DNA of 64,000 bases. It comes from Agrocybe praecox. Lineage: Eukaryota > Basidiomycota > Agaricomycetes > Agaricales > Agrocybaceae. Positions within the stretch are counted from its first letter, which is position 1. Each line of letters begins with the position of its first letter. The notes beneath the pieces were generated by a model. The model worked only from the letters and a program-made list of their open reading frames with translations. It did no database searches and was not told the DNA's origin. Shown in pieces: positions 33,546 through 47,100 of this stretch. Made by a program: the position numbers and the translations under genes. The DNA is taken from NCBI GenBank assembly GCA_964017145.1, contig OZ024850.1, positions 248,001 to 312,000 on the forward strand. The letters run 5' to 3'.

Positions 33546-34288
33546 TTAATGTAGAGGTGTTCTCGGATCGTGTGATGAGAAGGAGCTCGATGCACTCAGG
33601 GGCTCTGAATTCATTGGTGTTATTGGTGTAGATGGATGTGGACTTGGGTAATGATGCTGTGGCATCATGCTAGTAGAGTGGAGGTATGTCTGGTGTTGCA
33701 TTAAGTTTTCTGTGATACCGCTGGTGCTAACACCACCTGTAGTGGTGCTGTTTACAGCAGATTCACTAGGAACAGACATTCCGTAGGAGTTTCCTGGAGC
33801 ACCGGAGTGACTCGGGGTCATTTCGAAGCTTTGAACGCAGTGTCAAGTAACACTTGAATGAGGAAACGCCTGGAAATTTTCTGTACCCATATTTAATTTG
33901 GAATTATATAAGCAGGAATTATCTAAATTTCGTCAATCTGGGCACAGTTTTTGTGGAGTTTGATGCAATATACTTCAATTTCCAGGGATATACCACTGTT
34001 GGAATTGTTTTCCATCCCAGATGAACTTGAGCCAGGAAATGTCAGCAACTCCGTGTTGGAGGAGATCCCACGGTTAGATATGTTGTGAAAACTACGGACG
34101 GAATGGCCCGGCAAGTGTGTATTTGCTGGGAAAGAAATAGCCGGCAAATGCATAAATTCTCGATCAAGTATATGTCCCGATCTGTCCCATATCCTGGCAT
34201 ATCCGGCCAAAAGATATTTGGCCCGAAACGCAGTGATTTGACGGCCTGTCACAGGTCTAGACCCTAGTACTTGAGTATCCGACGTCAT
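33546..34288 (-). other. Two low-complexity open frames of doubtful coding value
   Basis: The minus-strand frames 34288-33923 (121 codons) and 33821-33546 (91 codons, Ser/Thr/Pro/His-rich: PQHHYPSPHPSTPITP) look more protein-like than their surroundings and could be exons of one decayed gene. I see no domain, and splice sites joining them are uncertain. Not recognised. Confidence 0.25.
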
Positions 34289-34499
34289 GTGGTCCCGACC
34301 ATCATGTGTAAGTCCGAGGTACGTCCGAGGTCTGAGGGCCGATGGGCCGACTTTCTGTCAGTGTTCATTTGACTCAGCTGTGTTTCTCGTGCTTTCTGTG
34401 ACAAGATTGACGCGTCTATACCCCCGCAAAATAGCATTCCTGCCCGGTATTTGCTCTTGCCTCTTCTTCTTTTGGTCAATTATCTCTCAGTTCCGAAGA

Positions 34500-35900
34500 C
34501 TTTGATCGCGGTCTTTTCCTTCCGTCTTGGCTTAACTGGCTTCTCGGGCGCGTTGGTCCTACACTGACCATATTTCCCTATCCTTTTTCAGAATGATCTT
34601 TATCGCAAACTTTCCCTCTCGTTACCCTCTTTCAACCTCGTGTTAACCGCCTTTTCTTGTGCACGTAATGCTCCATGCGATCTTATGGCCACCGATAATT
34701 TATCTTTAACTCTGATTTCATATTCCTCGTCGTTTACTTGCTCGTGTTGCTATTTGATCATTTGCACCCTCTCCCTATTTCCTGTCCTCTGCATCAGCTA
34801 CCTCCATAGGTCTCGCCTCGCCTTTCGATCTGTTCCTCTTCTCCGTGTGAACTTAGTACTGTCTCACTTCAATTCGCAAGTTCTTTCGATTGCCAACTGC
34901 CATGAACTTGGCTCAAGTTCGTCGTCCCCGTCACTCCCGTATTCCACCATCGCAGTGCTCTCCAATTTCAACTTCAACCAAATTTGAGCGTGAACTTCCT
35001 ACTTGAATCTGGTTTGGCTCTAACGAAGACTCGCATTATCACCAAGGATTGAACCTTGAGCATCAAATTCGATGAATCATCTATGGTCGTCGTGATTCAA
35101 ATCATTCTGAACGCTCCGAATTCCAAACCTAGCGCCGCCTGTATACCACAAGGTGGCTATATGAGCCCCGCTTAGTGCGTAGCATCATCAATGATGTGGG
35201 ACAGATTATACCTAGGTTAACATTTGGTTCCTTTCTCTTTTTGTTTTGGCTTATTCAGCTTCTCGCGTGCAGTTTGTTTCCCGGCTTATTGGTCCTCCTC
35301 TTCCTCTGTTCATGTTTCCCTCGTTTATTAGGACTTTCATCGTAGCCTTTCCCTCTCGTCTCAACCCTTTCTTAGTTGCCCCCTCATGTGCGTGTAATGC
35401 TCCATGCGATCGCATGCTCCCCATATTTCTTCTCTAAACTCGAACGAACGTCGTGTCAAGTGATGACGTCAACACACCGTCAGTGTCTTCAGTAGTCTAC
35501 AAGGTAATATGAGCCCTGCTCAACTTGTAGAGAGGTTCTCGATTTGGTTCGTCGTGGCTCACATGCGCAACTGCCAGGTTTAGTGAGCGAGTGTCGAAGC
35601 TTCGTGCAATGGTAAAGGGCAGATTTTACGTAGGTCAGCATTTGTGGGTTTATTCTCCTCGTAGCTTCTAGCGCTAGGTATTAACGTTCACATTCACCTC
35701 TAGCACTGCCAGCGTCGCCTATACTCAGTCTACCAGAAAACATGAGCCTAAGAGTCGGCGTGTAGCATGGCTCTCAACTTGGTTCGCCTTGGCTTTCTTA
35801 CACAGCTATCGTTAGCGAGGTTCAACTAATGAGTAGGAGCGTCGAGGCTCAGTGGTGCGATGGTCTGGGGCAGATTCTCAGTGGAAACAATGTTAACTTT
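34500..35900. repeat. Degenerate direct repeats
   Basis: 34,520-34,690 and 35,240-35,420 share GGCTT...CAGCTTCTCG, a TTGGTCCT segment and AATGCTCCATGCGATC. A second unit recurs at about 35,130, 35,500 and 35,740 (ATGAGCCC or ATGAGCC, then GGTTCG, then GTCGAAGC or GTCGAGGC, then GGGCAGATT or GGGACAGATT). The copies are strongly diverged. No gene is present. Confidence 0.45.
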
Positions 35901-36107
35901 TGTGTTCCAGTCATTCTTCTACTAGCGCTCAAGCGTTCGTGCGCACCATGGCCTGTCTATTGCTCTCGAGGTCTTTTAGCTTGACCTCGGATTTTACTGG
36001 TTTCAAGACATGCTGCTGTGGGTGACCAGAGTCATAAAAGTATGTTTCAATTGCTTTGATAATATCTTTTGTTCCTGTAAATGATGCAACCAATCTAATA
36101 TACCCAA

Positions 36108-37294
36108 TTACAACAGAGATTCTTCGATACCAAGAGATCTGGGCACCTGGATAATATTTACTAAAGCCTGAACTCTGTTACCGACCTCATGATCCTTCAT
36201 GTATTGCACAGTATGGGCCTCAACGTGGCTCAGTTTGTCCCATTCAGACAGTTCGACGTCCTGCAACCCCTGATCAACGTTGAATCGGAAATATGTATTT
36301 GGAAGGTTTGCAAAGCGCCGCAACATCTCTTGATGGGTCGTCTCGCAGTCAGTAACAATTGCTTTGAGCGCATTGATCACGTCCAACTCAGGCTTCTTGA
36401 TATTGATAACCTTTTGTTGTCCGGCACCAATGCTCAAGAGACACTCGATTGGACGAGATCCATAGAGCGCATGAGCCTCATCGAGAACGACCTGACTTGG
36501 ATTGTTGCGCCCCATACCTCCGTCGATAAATGGCTGCTTTCTCTTTCCAATTTCGATTCGCTTGAAGAATGTGGGAGCTGCAGACGTTGCACGGACAGCC
36601 TCCCATATTGTGCACTCGACGTGAGTTTCCTGGGACTCATACGTCCTGAGAAGCACGGGGATATTCATGTTGTGCGCATTTTTGGCGCAGACAAACCTGA
36701 CAGATAGTTGTTGACAAAATGAAAGTCATACCACGGCTTTTGAACTCACACTCGGCAGATATCATTTTGGTCATCATCCCAGAGCGGCGCTTCTGAATCA
36801 TTAGTCACACGCTTGACTACGGACTTGATAGCTTCCTTGAGCTTTGTGGCTTTGAACTTTCCGTCGCCGAAAAGTTTGACTTCAGAGAAGGTTTGCTCCA
36901 CCAGCGCGTCATAACAGTCAATAGCCGTTTCTACGTCCATTCGGAGACGTCCAAGCATTAAAGCAATGATCCTATGATACCTGATTCATTGTGCGAACAC
37001 AAAACATCGCGAGAGCGACTCACCCTCCAGTACTCGTTCCTCCCATTAGATCGAAATATTCACAAGGTTTTGGCTGCTTCTTAAGACGCTTCATTCCCTC
37101 TTTATCTCTTTTGGTGTTCTCCTGAATCATTATGCCATGCATAATCTCTCTGAGAATTAATAACTCGGAAAGCCCGCGTATGCCGCCGCCATCTATTCGA
37201 AGTTCGAAATTCGGTCAGGTTAAAGCAACTGGGAATGCATATTTTTACCTAGCGCTAGAAGTCTCAAAGGTGGCCCGTCCTTGGGTGTACTCAT
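36108..37294 (-). CDS. Patatin-like phospholipase, NLR copy 3, shortened by a nonsense codon
   Basis: Exons 37294-37249, 37192-37024, 36971-36750 and 36696-36108 give 341 residues. The exon sizes 46/169/222 match the two other copies. Patatin motifs are intact: DGGGIRG, GTSTGG and DGGMGRNNP. The stop TAA (36108-36110) stands where copies 1 and 2 have the Gln of VEQLG, two codons before the conserved splice donor. Beyond it a remnant of the NB-ARC start (FTGTKDIIKAIETYF) can still be read at about 36,075-36,030 and then breaks off. The original was therefore a full patatin-NB-ARC gene. The patatin domain alone may still be a working lipid hydrolase. It is the most diverged of the three copies. 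Confidence 0.75.
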
Positions 37295-37716
37295 GGTTAG
37301 GAAGAAGGTCCCGTTCTCGAGTGTGTCAACTGCTGGCAGAGTGGCATGACAGTGGTGGGATAGGGTTTCGCACGGCCCCGGAAAAATGAATTAACTCTCC
37401 CAAAAAGTGTAGACAGTATGAGAAAGTGCAGTGCCACACCATTCTATTTTCTGCCAGTTGCGAATCGGAAGTTTGGGAATTGAGTCGGCGATTGAATAAC
37501 TCCCTGGCATTTGGGAATTTCCCCTTGCCGCCATATATGAACGTCTGATTTTCGTTCTACTGATCTTCCGTTGGCTTACAGTCTGTACCACTCCGATTTA
37601 AACATTTCTCAATATGGAGAATTGGCGGCAGCAATACCAAAATTTAGTAACATATCAGTCGATATATTTACTAAAATGCCGATCATGATTCCAAGCCACA
37701 TCCTTCCACTTCATAT
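37295..37716. other. Intergenic, no gene seen
   Basis: Contains the upstream region of NLR copy 3 and the 3' flank of the small minus-strand gene. No feature could be supported. Confidence 0.4.
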
Positions 37717-38144
37717 CTATTCTGAGGCCATGTCAACATGGTTTGCAAAGCCCTTCGAGAGAATACTCACAACAACATCGTCAAACACTGTGCGAACGGC
37801 TAGCTGCAGATATATTTGATTGGAAACACTTTCGGAAGTGTACGTTGCGATGAATCGATCCTTCATGGTTTGCATTAGAATTCTGCGCTGGACTTTCGCC
37901 ATACCCGGGCTTCTGTGCTCGCTAATACTCTGCCAGGTAATAGCCGAAGGAGTTGTAGTACTAGCGCCAGACACAAAGCAAGGAAAGTAAAAGTAAAATT
38001 GTGTCGTCAGCCTATTGATCTATGCCGACACACACACACGAGGATGGTGACTCACTCTATCAGATCTTCCAATATATTTGTGCTATGTACTTCAAGTTCT
38101 GTGACGAATCGCTCAATATCATCAGCCGTGACTGGAGTAGTCAT
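37717..38144 (-). CDS. Small hypothetical protein, two exons
   Basis: Exon 1 (38144-38056) starts MTTPVTADDIERFV. The donor GTGAGT and an acceptor at 37,961 join it in phase to exon 2 (37960-37717), giving about 110 residues ending ANHVDMASE. The sequence is mixed, helical-looking and acidic at the N-terminus, with no signal peptide or membrane segment. I do not recognise the family. Support comes from good splice signals and frame continuity only. The initial intron could also be longer if an earlier acceptor is used. Confidence 0.4.
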
Positions 38145-39174
38145 TGCGATAACTCTAATTGCAGATTAAGGACTTGATGAGATCTGGAAGAACGACCTAA
38201 TGCTGGCAGTGGAGCGGCGGGGAATGGTCAATTTTGGTGGGGTTTAGAATAAGAAGGGATACGATGTTTTCGAGGATCAGAATATGTATTCCGCTATGAA
38301 TTAACCCCGCCTTGTTCTTGGAGTCTAATTGTTATTTCCGTCCCTTCTCTGGTACCCGATATGTGGCAGATTCTGTGGATAAAGTTCTTCTTTCCATTTT
38401 GAAATGCTCTCGAAGGTGGAATAAAACAAGGAATACAACGCCTTCCTAAGAAATCCTCCCCACTGATTGATCGATAGGCGATATCATGTGTGAAAATTAA
38501 AACTATATGTGGACGAGGCTCTAGCTTCTCCGTAAAGGCAACCTGTATTTGGCAGTTCTTGACCACATATATGGTGATTTGGTAGGACTTCGTGGATAAG
38601 ATGGTATTGGGGAAAGGATCGCGACGCAGAAAACATCATAACATAAATGATTCCTTCCAGATATTGATCGGCCGATGTTTTGTCAGGTATGACATCACTA
38701 TAACAAATCCCATCGATTATCCATCTCGTACGGGGAAGGACTCAAATCAGGCAAATAGAGCGGAGTTTCCCGATGGCAAAATTAACCCGCGAAGAGGAAC
38801 GCCGATTAGACATGTACATCTTTATGCACATTTCTCCTGGTACCACCTACATATGCTTTATATGTAAATGTGGCATGATGACTCCCGGCCATCCCTGATC
38901 TTCCTTAATTAAAGGTAAGATCGTCATTAGGTACAATAAAGCGCTATGACGGCTTAAAATCTACATTGTAGACGCCGCCGGGCGCAGTCTACTGGATTTC
39001 ACGCAATTATTCCATCTAGTCCATGGTTGTTGGAATGTGTCTAAGGGAGCGGGTCTTAAGTTTGTCTCAAGTTCAACTTTGATGGCATATCACTCAACTT
39101 TCTTACAAGGCTAGCAGAATGTTGCATTGGGTCGAGGATCCTGGTGTAAATTTTACTGTCGTTTCTTTGTGGGC
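38145..39174. other. Intergenic, one doubtful minus-strand frame
   Basis: A 90-codon minus-strand frame (38,566-38,294) has a fairly protein-like composition but no domain and no supporting exon. Otherwise nothing is seen. Confidence 0.3.
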
Positions 39175-39992
39175 AGATTTCTGAGAACATCGGATCGACT
39201 GGGAGGGAGCCTGGAGCCTGGAGCCTGGAGCCTCGGCACAGTCCGGCCATCGCTCACGTGCACTTTACACTATTGTCCCGATAGTGTGAGTTCGTCGTCG
39301 TCAGTGTTCCCTCTATTAGCAATGGTGCATTCACTAGAGTGAGACTCCGAACTATATACTCTACTGCACATAATGGGCACCCTTGATTTCAACTTACCAT
39401 CAATGATCAGGTGAACCGGTCAGCTTTAAAACTCTAGTCAACTTCATGAAACATGGTCTGCCTGCCAAAGAAACTATCACTGAGATGTCGGTTAACGGTG
39501 ATGGACAACCCCGTGGGCCGTCCTATACTAGCACTTTGGACAAAAGCGTATCAACACCTTAGGAAGAGCATTGAATGTGGGCTTCGAAAAGAGGTTAGAC
39601 ATTTTGTGGGCTTGAGGAGTTGCAAAAAGAAAGAAACTGTCGCTAGCCAAGGAGGAATACGAAATGACGTCGACGGATACAGGGTGTTGCAAAAATTTGC
39701 ATTCTTGTGTGGAAAGGAATATACATGATCATTAGGAGGAAAAGAGCCACCTCGAGTGACTACGAGTTCAAATTATCTGATAGAAGGACCAAAGAAGGAC
39801 CCCACATATTTGACAAGTATGGGTGTTGAGAGAGAGGATCAAGGGAGGGGGAAAAAATGTGAGCGGGCACTTCATCAACGCCAGACATGCCGACCGAGTG
39901 CCGGAGTGTCACATGCTGTGGCGGGAAAAACCGAGGCTCGTGACTACAGGCTCCAGGCTCCGTCCCAGCCGATCCGAACTTCTGAGATTTCT
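39175..39992. mobile_element. Putative diverged inverted-repeat element
   Basis: The left end AGATTTCTGAGAACATCGGA and the inverted right end AGAAATCTCAGAAGTTCGGA continue as GGGAGCCTGGAGCCTG versus GGGACGGAGCCTGGAGCCTG and reach GAGCCTCGG on both sides. GGAGCCT is iterated in the left arm. Identity is only about 75-80 percent, and no target duplication was found. Confidence 0.4.
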
Positions 39993-40379
39993 ATGTCTGA
40001 CTTAATTATATAGGTTACTGGTTGTGATGATCAGCGCTTGCTGCCACCATCGACGTGTTCCTTGGGAATTTTGGACAAGAGTTCAATTGACCGGCGCTGC
40101 CCCTTTTTTTCTCTGGCAATTAAGGACCCCGATCCCGATGTCCGCTTTCTGCCGAGCGCCGTAAGTTGCCCGATATAGGCAGAGATTGTCCCCGACTACC
40201 GAAAGATAAGATGGGGGGATTACCTCGTGGCTGATCCCATGACACACAGTTCCCAGAGGTCACCGTCATAGGCCGGTCAAGAGTAGCCTCATACGAAATC
40301 AATGCGCCATGTTTTACAAAGGTCCTTAAACTCCTCTTCCTCTTTATTTCTTTTGCAGAAGAGACATTACAAACGGACA
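39993..40379. other. Upstream region of the GH15 gene
   Basis: No frame with a recognisable product. It must hold the promoter of the plus-strand GH15 gene. Confidence 0.35.
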
Positions 40380-43300
40380 ATGAATCTCATTAATCCTCGA
40401 GATGAGCGCGAATATTTGCCCATAGCTCATCATGGATTGTGAGTATTGTGAGGCTTCCGCCGGCGGTCTGGTGTTTACAATCTTCAGGATAGGGAATCTT
40501 AGGACTGCCGCCCTGGTTAGCGTCGATGGATCAAGTACGTGTAAAGACCTCAGGTCGTGGGTGGATGACTGACAATATTATAGTTGAGAGTTATTGCGTT
40601 CCAAACTTCGATTCACCATCCGTATTCGCTCGGATTCTCGACAAGGACAAGGGAGGGCACTTTTCTATCATGCCCACGGTTCCATTCACGACAAAGCAGA
40701 ACTATCTTGCCAGTTCAAATGTGCGTCTGAGATCCTTCTGCTACGTGTTGAAATCCTTATGATATGCCAGGTCCTCCAAACGAAATACATGAATGATGAC
40801 GGAGTGGTCAGCGTTACAGGTGAGTTGGTTCCCATTTCATATATGTCCGCGGGGCTAGGAGCTGAAGGTTTTCAGACTACCTCCCGCGTCCAAGGAAAGA
40901 GATTCGTTCCAATCCCAAACCGTTGCTTCCTTGGCTTGTCCGTCGCGTCGAATGTATCCGCGGAACGCTCCCCATCCAAATGCAATGTGCCCCGGCATTC
41001 AACTACGCGCTTGCATCCCACACCACGACCATCATTGACGACGACAGTATCGCTCCTCCGGCTCAACATAAGAAAGCAGTATTCGTATCAGATGACCTCA
41101 CTCTGGACCTGCGCTATGTCGTCGAAAACGCCCTGGTGGATTCGGATGCCACGGTACCTGAAATTACGCTGGAGTTTTTGGACTTGTCTGCGAAGGGCCA
41201 CAAGGGGCTGGCAGTGCAGAGCTTGTTGGAGCTGCAGGAGGGCCAGTGTGTTACTTTTATATTGCGCACTCCGCCTACTAGGGAGCCGAACACGACTGAG
41301 ACGAGCATCGTTCCTGTCGATCCTTCCAGGACTAGGATTCGCGGGTCTGATGATCCTTATCTGACTCCGGAGCTCATGGCAGCTGTCTTGCATGTGAGTG
41401 TTCCTTCAATCGCCATCCAAACGAGACGAAGTATCTGACAAATGCCAGGCCACGAATCGTTACTGGTACGAATGGATATCCCAATCGACCTACAACGGTG
41501 CATGGAAGGAATCTGTACTACGGAGTGCGCTGGCTTTGAAGTTGCTTGTATATGAGCCCACAGGTAACGTCTCTGTGGGGTTTCGATCGCCCATTCTATT
41601 CTTAGAATAACCAATTTCTTAGGCGCCGTTGTGGCCAGTCCAACTTTCAGCCTTCCGGAATATATTGGAGGAGTACGGAACTGGTAAGATTTTTCTGGTT
41701 TGCATTACGACCACGAGTTGTTCACTTTTGAGTTTATAGGGATTACCGCTATTCCTGGATTCGGGATTCATCATTCACACTATATGCGCTTCTCCGCCTT
41801 GGATTCACGGAAGAAGCTAATGGTGCGTTCGTTGAACAACTCTGCCCTGCCTTTGAACGCTATTTAATGACAGTATAAAAATTCAGCATACCTTGAATTC
41901 ATTTTTGAACGCCTTCGCAATAGGAATCCGGACGGAAGTCTGCAGATCATGTATACCATTCATGGTCAGTCATACTACTCACTGTGCCATAGTCATACCA
42001 CCGATCTGATTCTGCCTTGAACCACAGGCGGAAAGGATTTAGAAGAAGTCGAGCTACTCCATCTAGATGGGCACAAAGGTTCACGTCCTGTGCGAGTTGG
42101 AAATGGGGCTGCGGATCATGTTCAATTGGTGCGTCGTATGTCGACTTATTGTTTGATGAGCCTCTTTACTGACTTATACTACCTTAATGAATGCAGGATA
42201 TTTACGGTGAACTGTATGTCTGAACAAACATATGAGGTATGTTCATCTATCAAGCAAATGATCTGGCAGGTAGACTTATCTATTCAAAGTCTTAGCATTG
42301 TCCGATTCACCTTAATGTTTCGCTAGAATGGATTGTATATACCTCGGTCAAAAAGTACGTTTATTACACCAATCAGCCTTGAACCTATGTAAATCAACAA
42401 GTTAACTCATTACTTGTCATTTAGTTCGGGAAGCCGCTGGTAGGTACCATCTATCGGGTTGGGAGTTTGTCCTCTAAAATTGACATTCCATTTCTAGTCG
42501 TACGATGACTGGTTGCTCGTCCGCGATTTGTAAGTGAATAGCTGGCTGTTATCCTCGTACAACGCGTTGACTCCATCGTATCTAATTTCTTAGAGTTGAT
42601 TGTAAGTCTTGCCTATTTACATCGCCCCGCAGAGAATGTACCAGAAATGCTCACTTCACTTCACAGATGTAGTGAACATGGTGTCTGAGCCTGATCTGTA
42701 GGTTGTTGCTTATTACTCGCATCTCAGCGTGCTAATAATCTTTCAACCAGGTCGATTTGGTATGTCTAGCGCTGATTATATTGTGCGATAGACTTCTCAT
42801 GTTGCATAATAAATTTAGGGAAGTTCGTAATAAGAAGAGGCATTTCACGGTAAATATTAAAATTTAAGATAAATTCGACCTTGCTTATTTTTCTCCTCAC
42901 AAACAGTACTCCAAGGTATGGTTGATAGGATCAATCGTCAATTCAGGTTCTGAATTTCCATGATGCAATCTCAAGGTTATGCTTTGGTAATTACCATTTC
43001 TCTATATTTACGAACTAGGATTTTGAAATACTTAATTTAATTTCCCAAGGGTTGCTATCGACAGAGGTAAATTTTGCGCCATAGGGCTCGCTGGCAGACA
43101 TTGGAACTAACTTGGTTTTGTCTGTCAAGGCATTCGTCTGGCCGACAAACGCTCCCTTCCTTGTCCAAACAGGTACAAGTGGTACGAAGCGCGCGATAAG
43201 CTATACGAAGAAATCATGGAGAAAGCATGGAACAAGGAGTCTAAATTTTTTGGACAGAGTTATGAGGACAACGATGTACTAGATTCGGCCGTCCTCATCA

Positions 43301-44025
43301 TGCCACTGGTTTTCTTCCTCCATGCTGTGCGTATATTTTCTTACAGTTTTTTTCTTTCTTTCTTTCTTTCTTTGAATTCTCATATCGTTGTCTAGTCCGA
43401 CCCAAGGTTCACAAGCACCCTCAAGCAAATCATGAAGACGCCGGAGAAGGGCGGTCTGACCTCCAATGTGGGTCGAATGTGCTTTTCCTACTATCGCAAA
43501 AATGGCCTGACATAAACAAACTTGATATCAGAACCTTGTATACCGCTATGATACCCGCAAGACTGATGATGGAGTTGGTGGCGAAGAAGGGACGTTCTGC
43601 CTATGCACGCTGTGGTGTGTGGAAGCCTTGACTCGTGCTGGAGAAGTCGACAAGTCGCTGCTGCCGAAGGCTGTGAACATGTTCGAGGTTCGTTGAGGCT
43701 TATACTGATTCGAGACCTTCATACTAAATAATAACGCGATGCTTTAGGACTTCTTGTTGTATCTGAACCATGTCGGATTATGTACTGAAGAGATTTCTGT
43801 CGGAGGCGAGGCGTGCGTTACCTTCTTTTAATGCTGTTATGTTACCGCTGATATCTCGCTTTTTTTTTAAAGGCTGGGCAACGCAGTTCAAGGTTTCACG
43901 TAAGTTTTGTTTTCCGTCGCTGTCTCATTCAAGATCATTCAACGAATTTTTTCTTTAGGCACGTAACTCTCATCTCTGCAGCATACAACTTGTCCAGGAC
44001 ACTCCAAAAGCCACAATCTGGATAG
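40380..44025 (+). CDS. Glycoside hydrolase family 15 protein (trehalase/glucoamylase-like)
   Basis: A gene with many short introns. The first exons are 40380-40438, 40488-40534 and a third from 40584; the last starts at about 43,959 and ends at TAG 44,023-44,025. The N-terminal part reads [23 protein letters not shown], then [13 protein letters not shown], the trehalase-like N-terminal domain typical of non-secreted GH15 proteins. The (alpha/alpha)6 barrel follows: [20 protein letters not shown] carries the region of the substrate-binding RD pair, and further marks are [16 protein letters not shown] and [29 protein letters not shown]. No signal peptide is seen, so it is probably intracellular. 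Substrate is not provable from sequence: trehalose, glucans or glycoconjugates are possible. The middle exons are very small (some under 30 nt). Confidence 0.85.
43347..43372 (+). repeat. CTTT microsatellite in an intron
   Basis: About five TTTC units in a T-rich run inside an intron of the GH15 gene. Confidence 0.8.
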
Positions 44026-44148
44026 GTTCGAAGGAATAGATATATCAACAAGATCTTTACGCAAAAAATGTATTTGTATCATCTATCAGGATTACTGACG
44101 AGGTTGAAACTGGATTCACTGAAATAAATTTGATATATAATCCTTTCC

Positions 44149-47100
44149 TCAAATTTCGTGAGCTTTTTCATTCCCGAAGTATGCCACTTTGAGTTTCCCG
44201 TTTCCAAGGCCTTTGGCCGTTATCACTTGTTTGTCGCCTGGCACAATATCGATGGCGTTGTCACTCCATTTTACCTCTGCTGAAGTAGTCCCTTCACCTG
44301 ATAAAACCACACATTTTGCCGGCCTCTCTACTGCCAATGTTATGCGGGTCTCGTCAGTGGAGGAGTTGTCGATATCAACCGAAAACTTCGGATCGGGAGC
44401 TTGCAAGAACCTATATGGCTCAGGCCAGTCGGAATACCGCGCCAACACCTCTCCGGTCTGTTCATCCAACAAACGCGCACTGGCGATCACATTTGCCGAC
44501 TCGACGGATAATGGGTCTCCTGGTAAATATCCATCTCGAGAAGGCCCAGGACATTTTATCTTGAGGAGTTCCGATGTTTGGTTGGGTAACAGAATCACGT
44601 TGTGGGCTTCTGTGTAGGTCCACTCAGAGTCATGAAGGTCGAAGAATTGGAGTTCGAGCTTCGCGGATTGTGGGTGAAGTCTGCTGTTTGTGCCCCAGAT
44701 TTCAAGAGTAGCGTATAGCGTTTGCATGGCGCCGAATTCGTAGAACTGCGAAATTGCAGTTAGCTCAAATCCAGACGTCAAAGTATGAGGAGATGTACCT
44801 GACGTGGCCTGTCGTTGTCTCTATTCTTGACAACCTTGAAAAAGATTGGGTAAATTGAACAGAATTGACGAGTAGCTACTAGCTTACATTGCGGAATATG
44901 CCAACAGTTATGGGTGCCAATTGTCTGGCAATCGTGTAGTAGATGGGCTTAGGTCTTAGCTGCATAGTAGTTTACGTCAGGGGCATAATCCACAGAAGTG
45001 TAATAAACAAACCCACAAAATAATCGGCAATAGCCCAGGAAACGACTGGCCAGCAGTCATTTGCTTGCCACACGAGAACACCAGAGGTCTAGTAGCGATG
45101 GCCCATGATTATCATTGCCAGAATATTTCCGATAAATTATACTTGCATATTCCTTGCCCTTTCCTTTCCACTGCCTTTTCCATGAGCGGTATGCAAAACC
45201 CACACCCTCTGACTGCATCATTTGAGTATTAAAAACATGCCTAAAGGGAAAAAGGGAAAAGGTTATTGTTGAGTTTCACTATTTCTGAATTAATTCGGGA
45301 CCTGAAGGTGGCTTACACTTCGAGGTCTGTGGTCAGTCGGAAATTCTCGTTCATGACGATGGCGAACCGGCGTTCGAAAGCCCCTGCTTTTGTGTGCTGG
45401 GCCATGAGCTGGGATTGGGCATACCATTGCGATTTATCGGCGCCTTGCATCCAGTATTCGATCGTCTTCATGGAAGGCATACTTGGTATACCGAATTCAC
45501 TTTGGAGGAATTATTAAAGAAGAGAATGTTTATAGCTGAAAAATGGACTTACCTTACGAACCTTCCACCCATCTTATCATATTCCTGATACTGAAGTTCT
45601 TTGCCACCCCAGATATTCCATTGGTGTACATCGCCTACTGTTGGATCACTCGTGTCCCATCCTTTCCCTCCATAAGGAGAACCTCGATGGTAAGGAATTG
45701 GAGGATCGGTTAGGGTGTTGATGACTTCTGGGAAAACATGTTCATATAACAATCGTGCTGGAAGATCAGCGACATCTATCTGGCGTTTAGAAAACCCGAA
45801 AATGAGGGCAGGACATATACCAAAGCTTACCACCCCACTGCAAAACCATTTGATAGTCTTCGTTATTTCCGCATAAACAAACGATGGATGGATGATGTCT
45901 CAGGCGAGTGACATTTTCAATGGCCTCTTGTTTTACATTAGCGACGAATTCTGCGTGGGCTGGATAAACCCCACAGGCAAATTGGAAGTCTTGCCAGACG
46001 AGTAAGCCGAGCTCTGTGTGAAGGCTGTGGTTTGAAAGGCTGAAGCAAGGTAGAGAGGAGTAAACGCACCGTCACAAATGTCATAAAATATATCAGGCTC
46101 GTATACACCTCCTCCCCAGAGGCGAACCATGTTTTGATTTCCATCTCGGAGAAGGGTTAACCATGAGCGGTATCGATCTTCTGTGATTTGAGTCAAGAAA
46201 TTATCCCCTGGAACCCAATTAGAGCCTTTCAATCAAAGAAAATTTCTTCAGTTTTCGTATGGATAGTGAAGGTTGAATTACGTCTCACCCCCCATGAACA
46301 TGCGGACATCGTTGATCTCAAATAGAAACGTGGTTCCGGTTCCATATTGATCTGGTTCTTCGAGAGCTTCTTGGACCAATTTAGCTTTACGAAAGCCGAT
46401 GCGTTTGGAATATTTGTCAACAATATGGCCGTCCTGAAAACCTTTAAGCTGAGAAATGTTGGGCCATCGAGAGAATTTACTCACATTCGCCATGAGTTTT
46501 ACGTCTAGCGTATACAACTTGTGCTCTCCATAACCAACTGGCCACCAAAGTTTCACGCCCTCCTTCTGAAGATTGTCCCATGATATGAGCTTACTCAGAG
46601 CAATCATCGAGTGCATAGTCTTTGCATTCCACTGTTGGTCAACTTTGACGGTCTCTGACTTCAAGATATTCTTCTCTTCGTCGAGCAATTTGACAACCAA
46701 CGTATCTGAATCAGTTAGACGAGACCCTTCGAGAAAAACGTCCAACTCGAGGGATGCTGTAAATTGGTCCGTAGAGGGCTTGTCGACATGGATATGGGCA
46801 TACATATCAGCAATTCGAGACGTGTACGTCAATAGAGTAATAGGTCGATATGGACCGCAGGTCATTAACTCAGGTCCCTAGAAGATAGTTTTAGTACTGA
46901 GGGTGGAGGAATATGAGGCTTTACATGCCCAGTCCCACCTAGAACAACAATTAGGGTCGTTTGTGATTCTTCTGTATGTAGCTTTGAGAAAGCTTACCGC
47001 CAGTCATACTGCGCTTTACGCACGTAGACGCGACTCGGATCTCCTAGATTGGTCGAGCCTGCTCTCACTTTGCCGTATTTCGTCTCTTCTGATTTCGCGA

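Noticed and set aside
33546..34288. Transcription-factor gene with Ser/Pro/His-rich tail
   Set aside because: No DNA-binding domain or reliable splice connection between the two frames.
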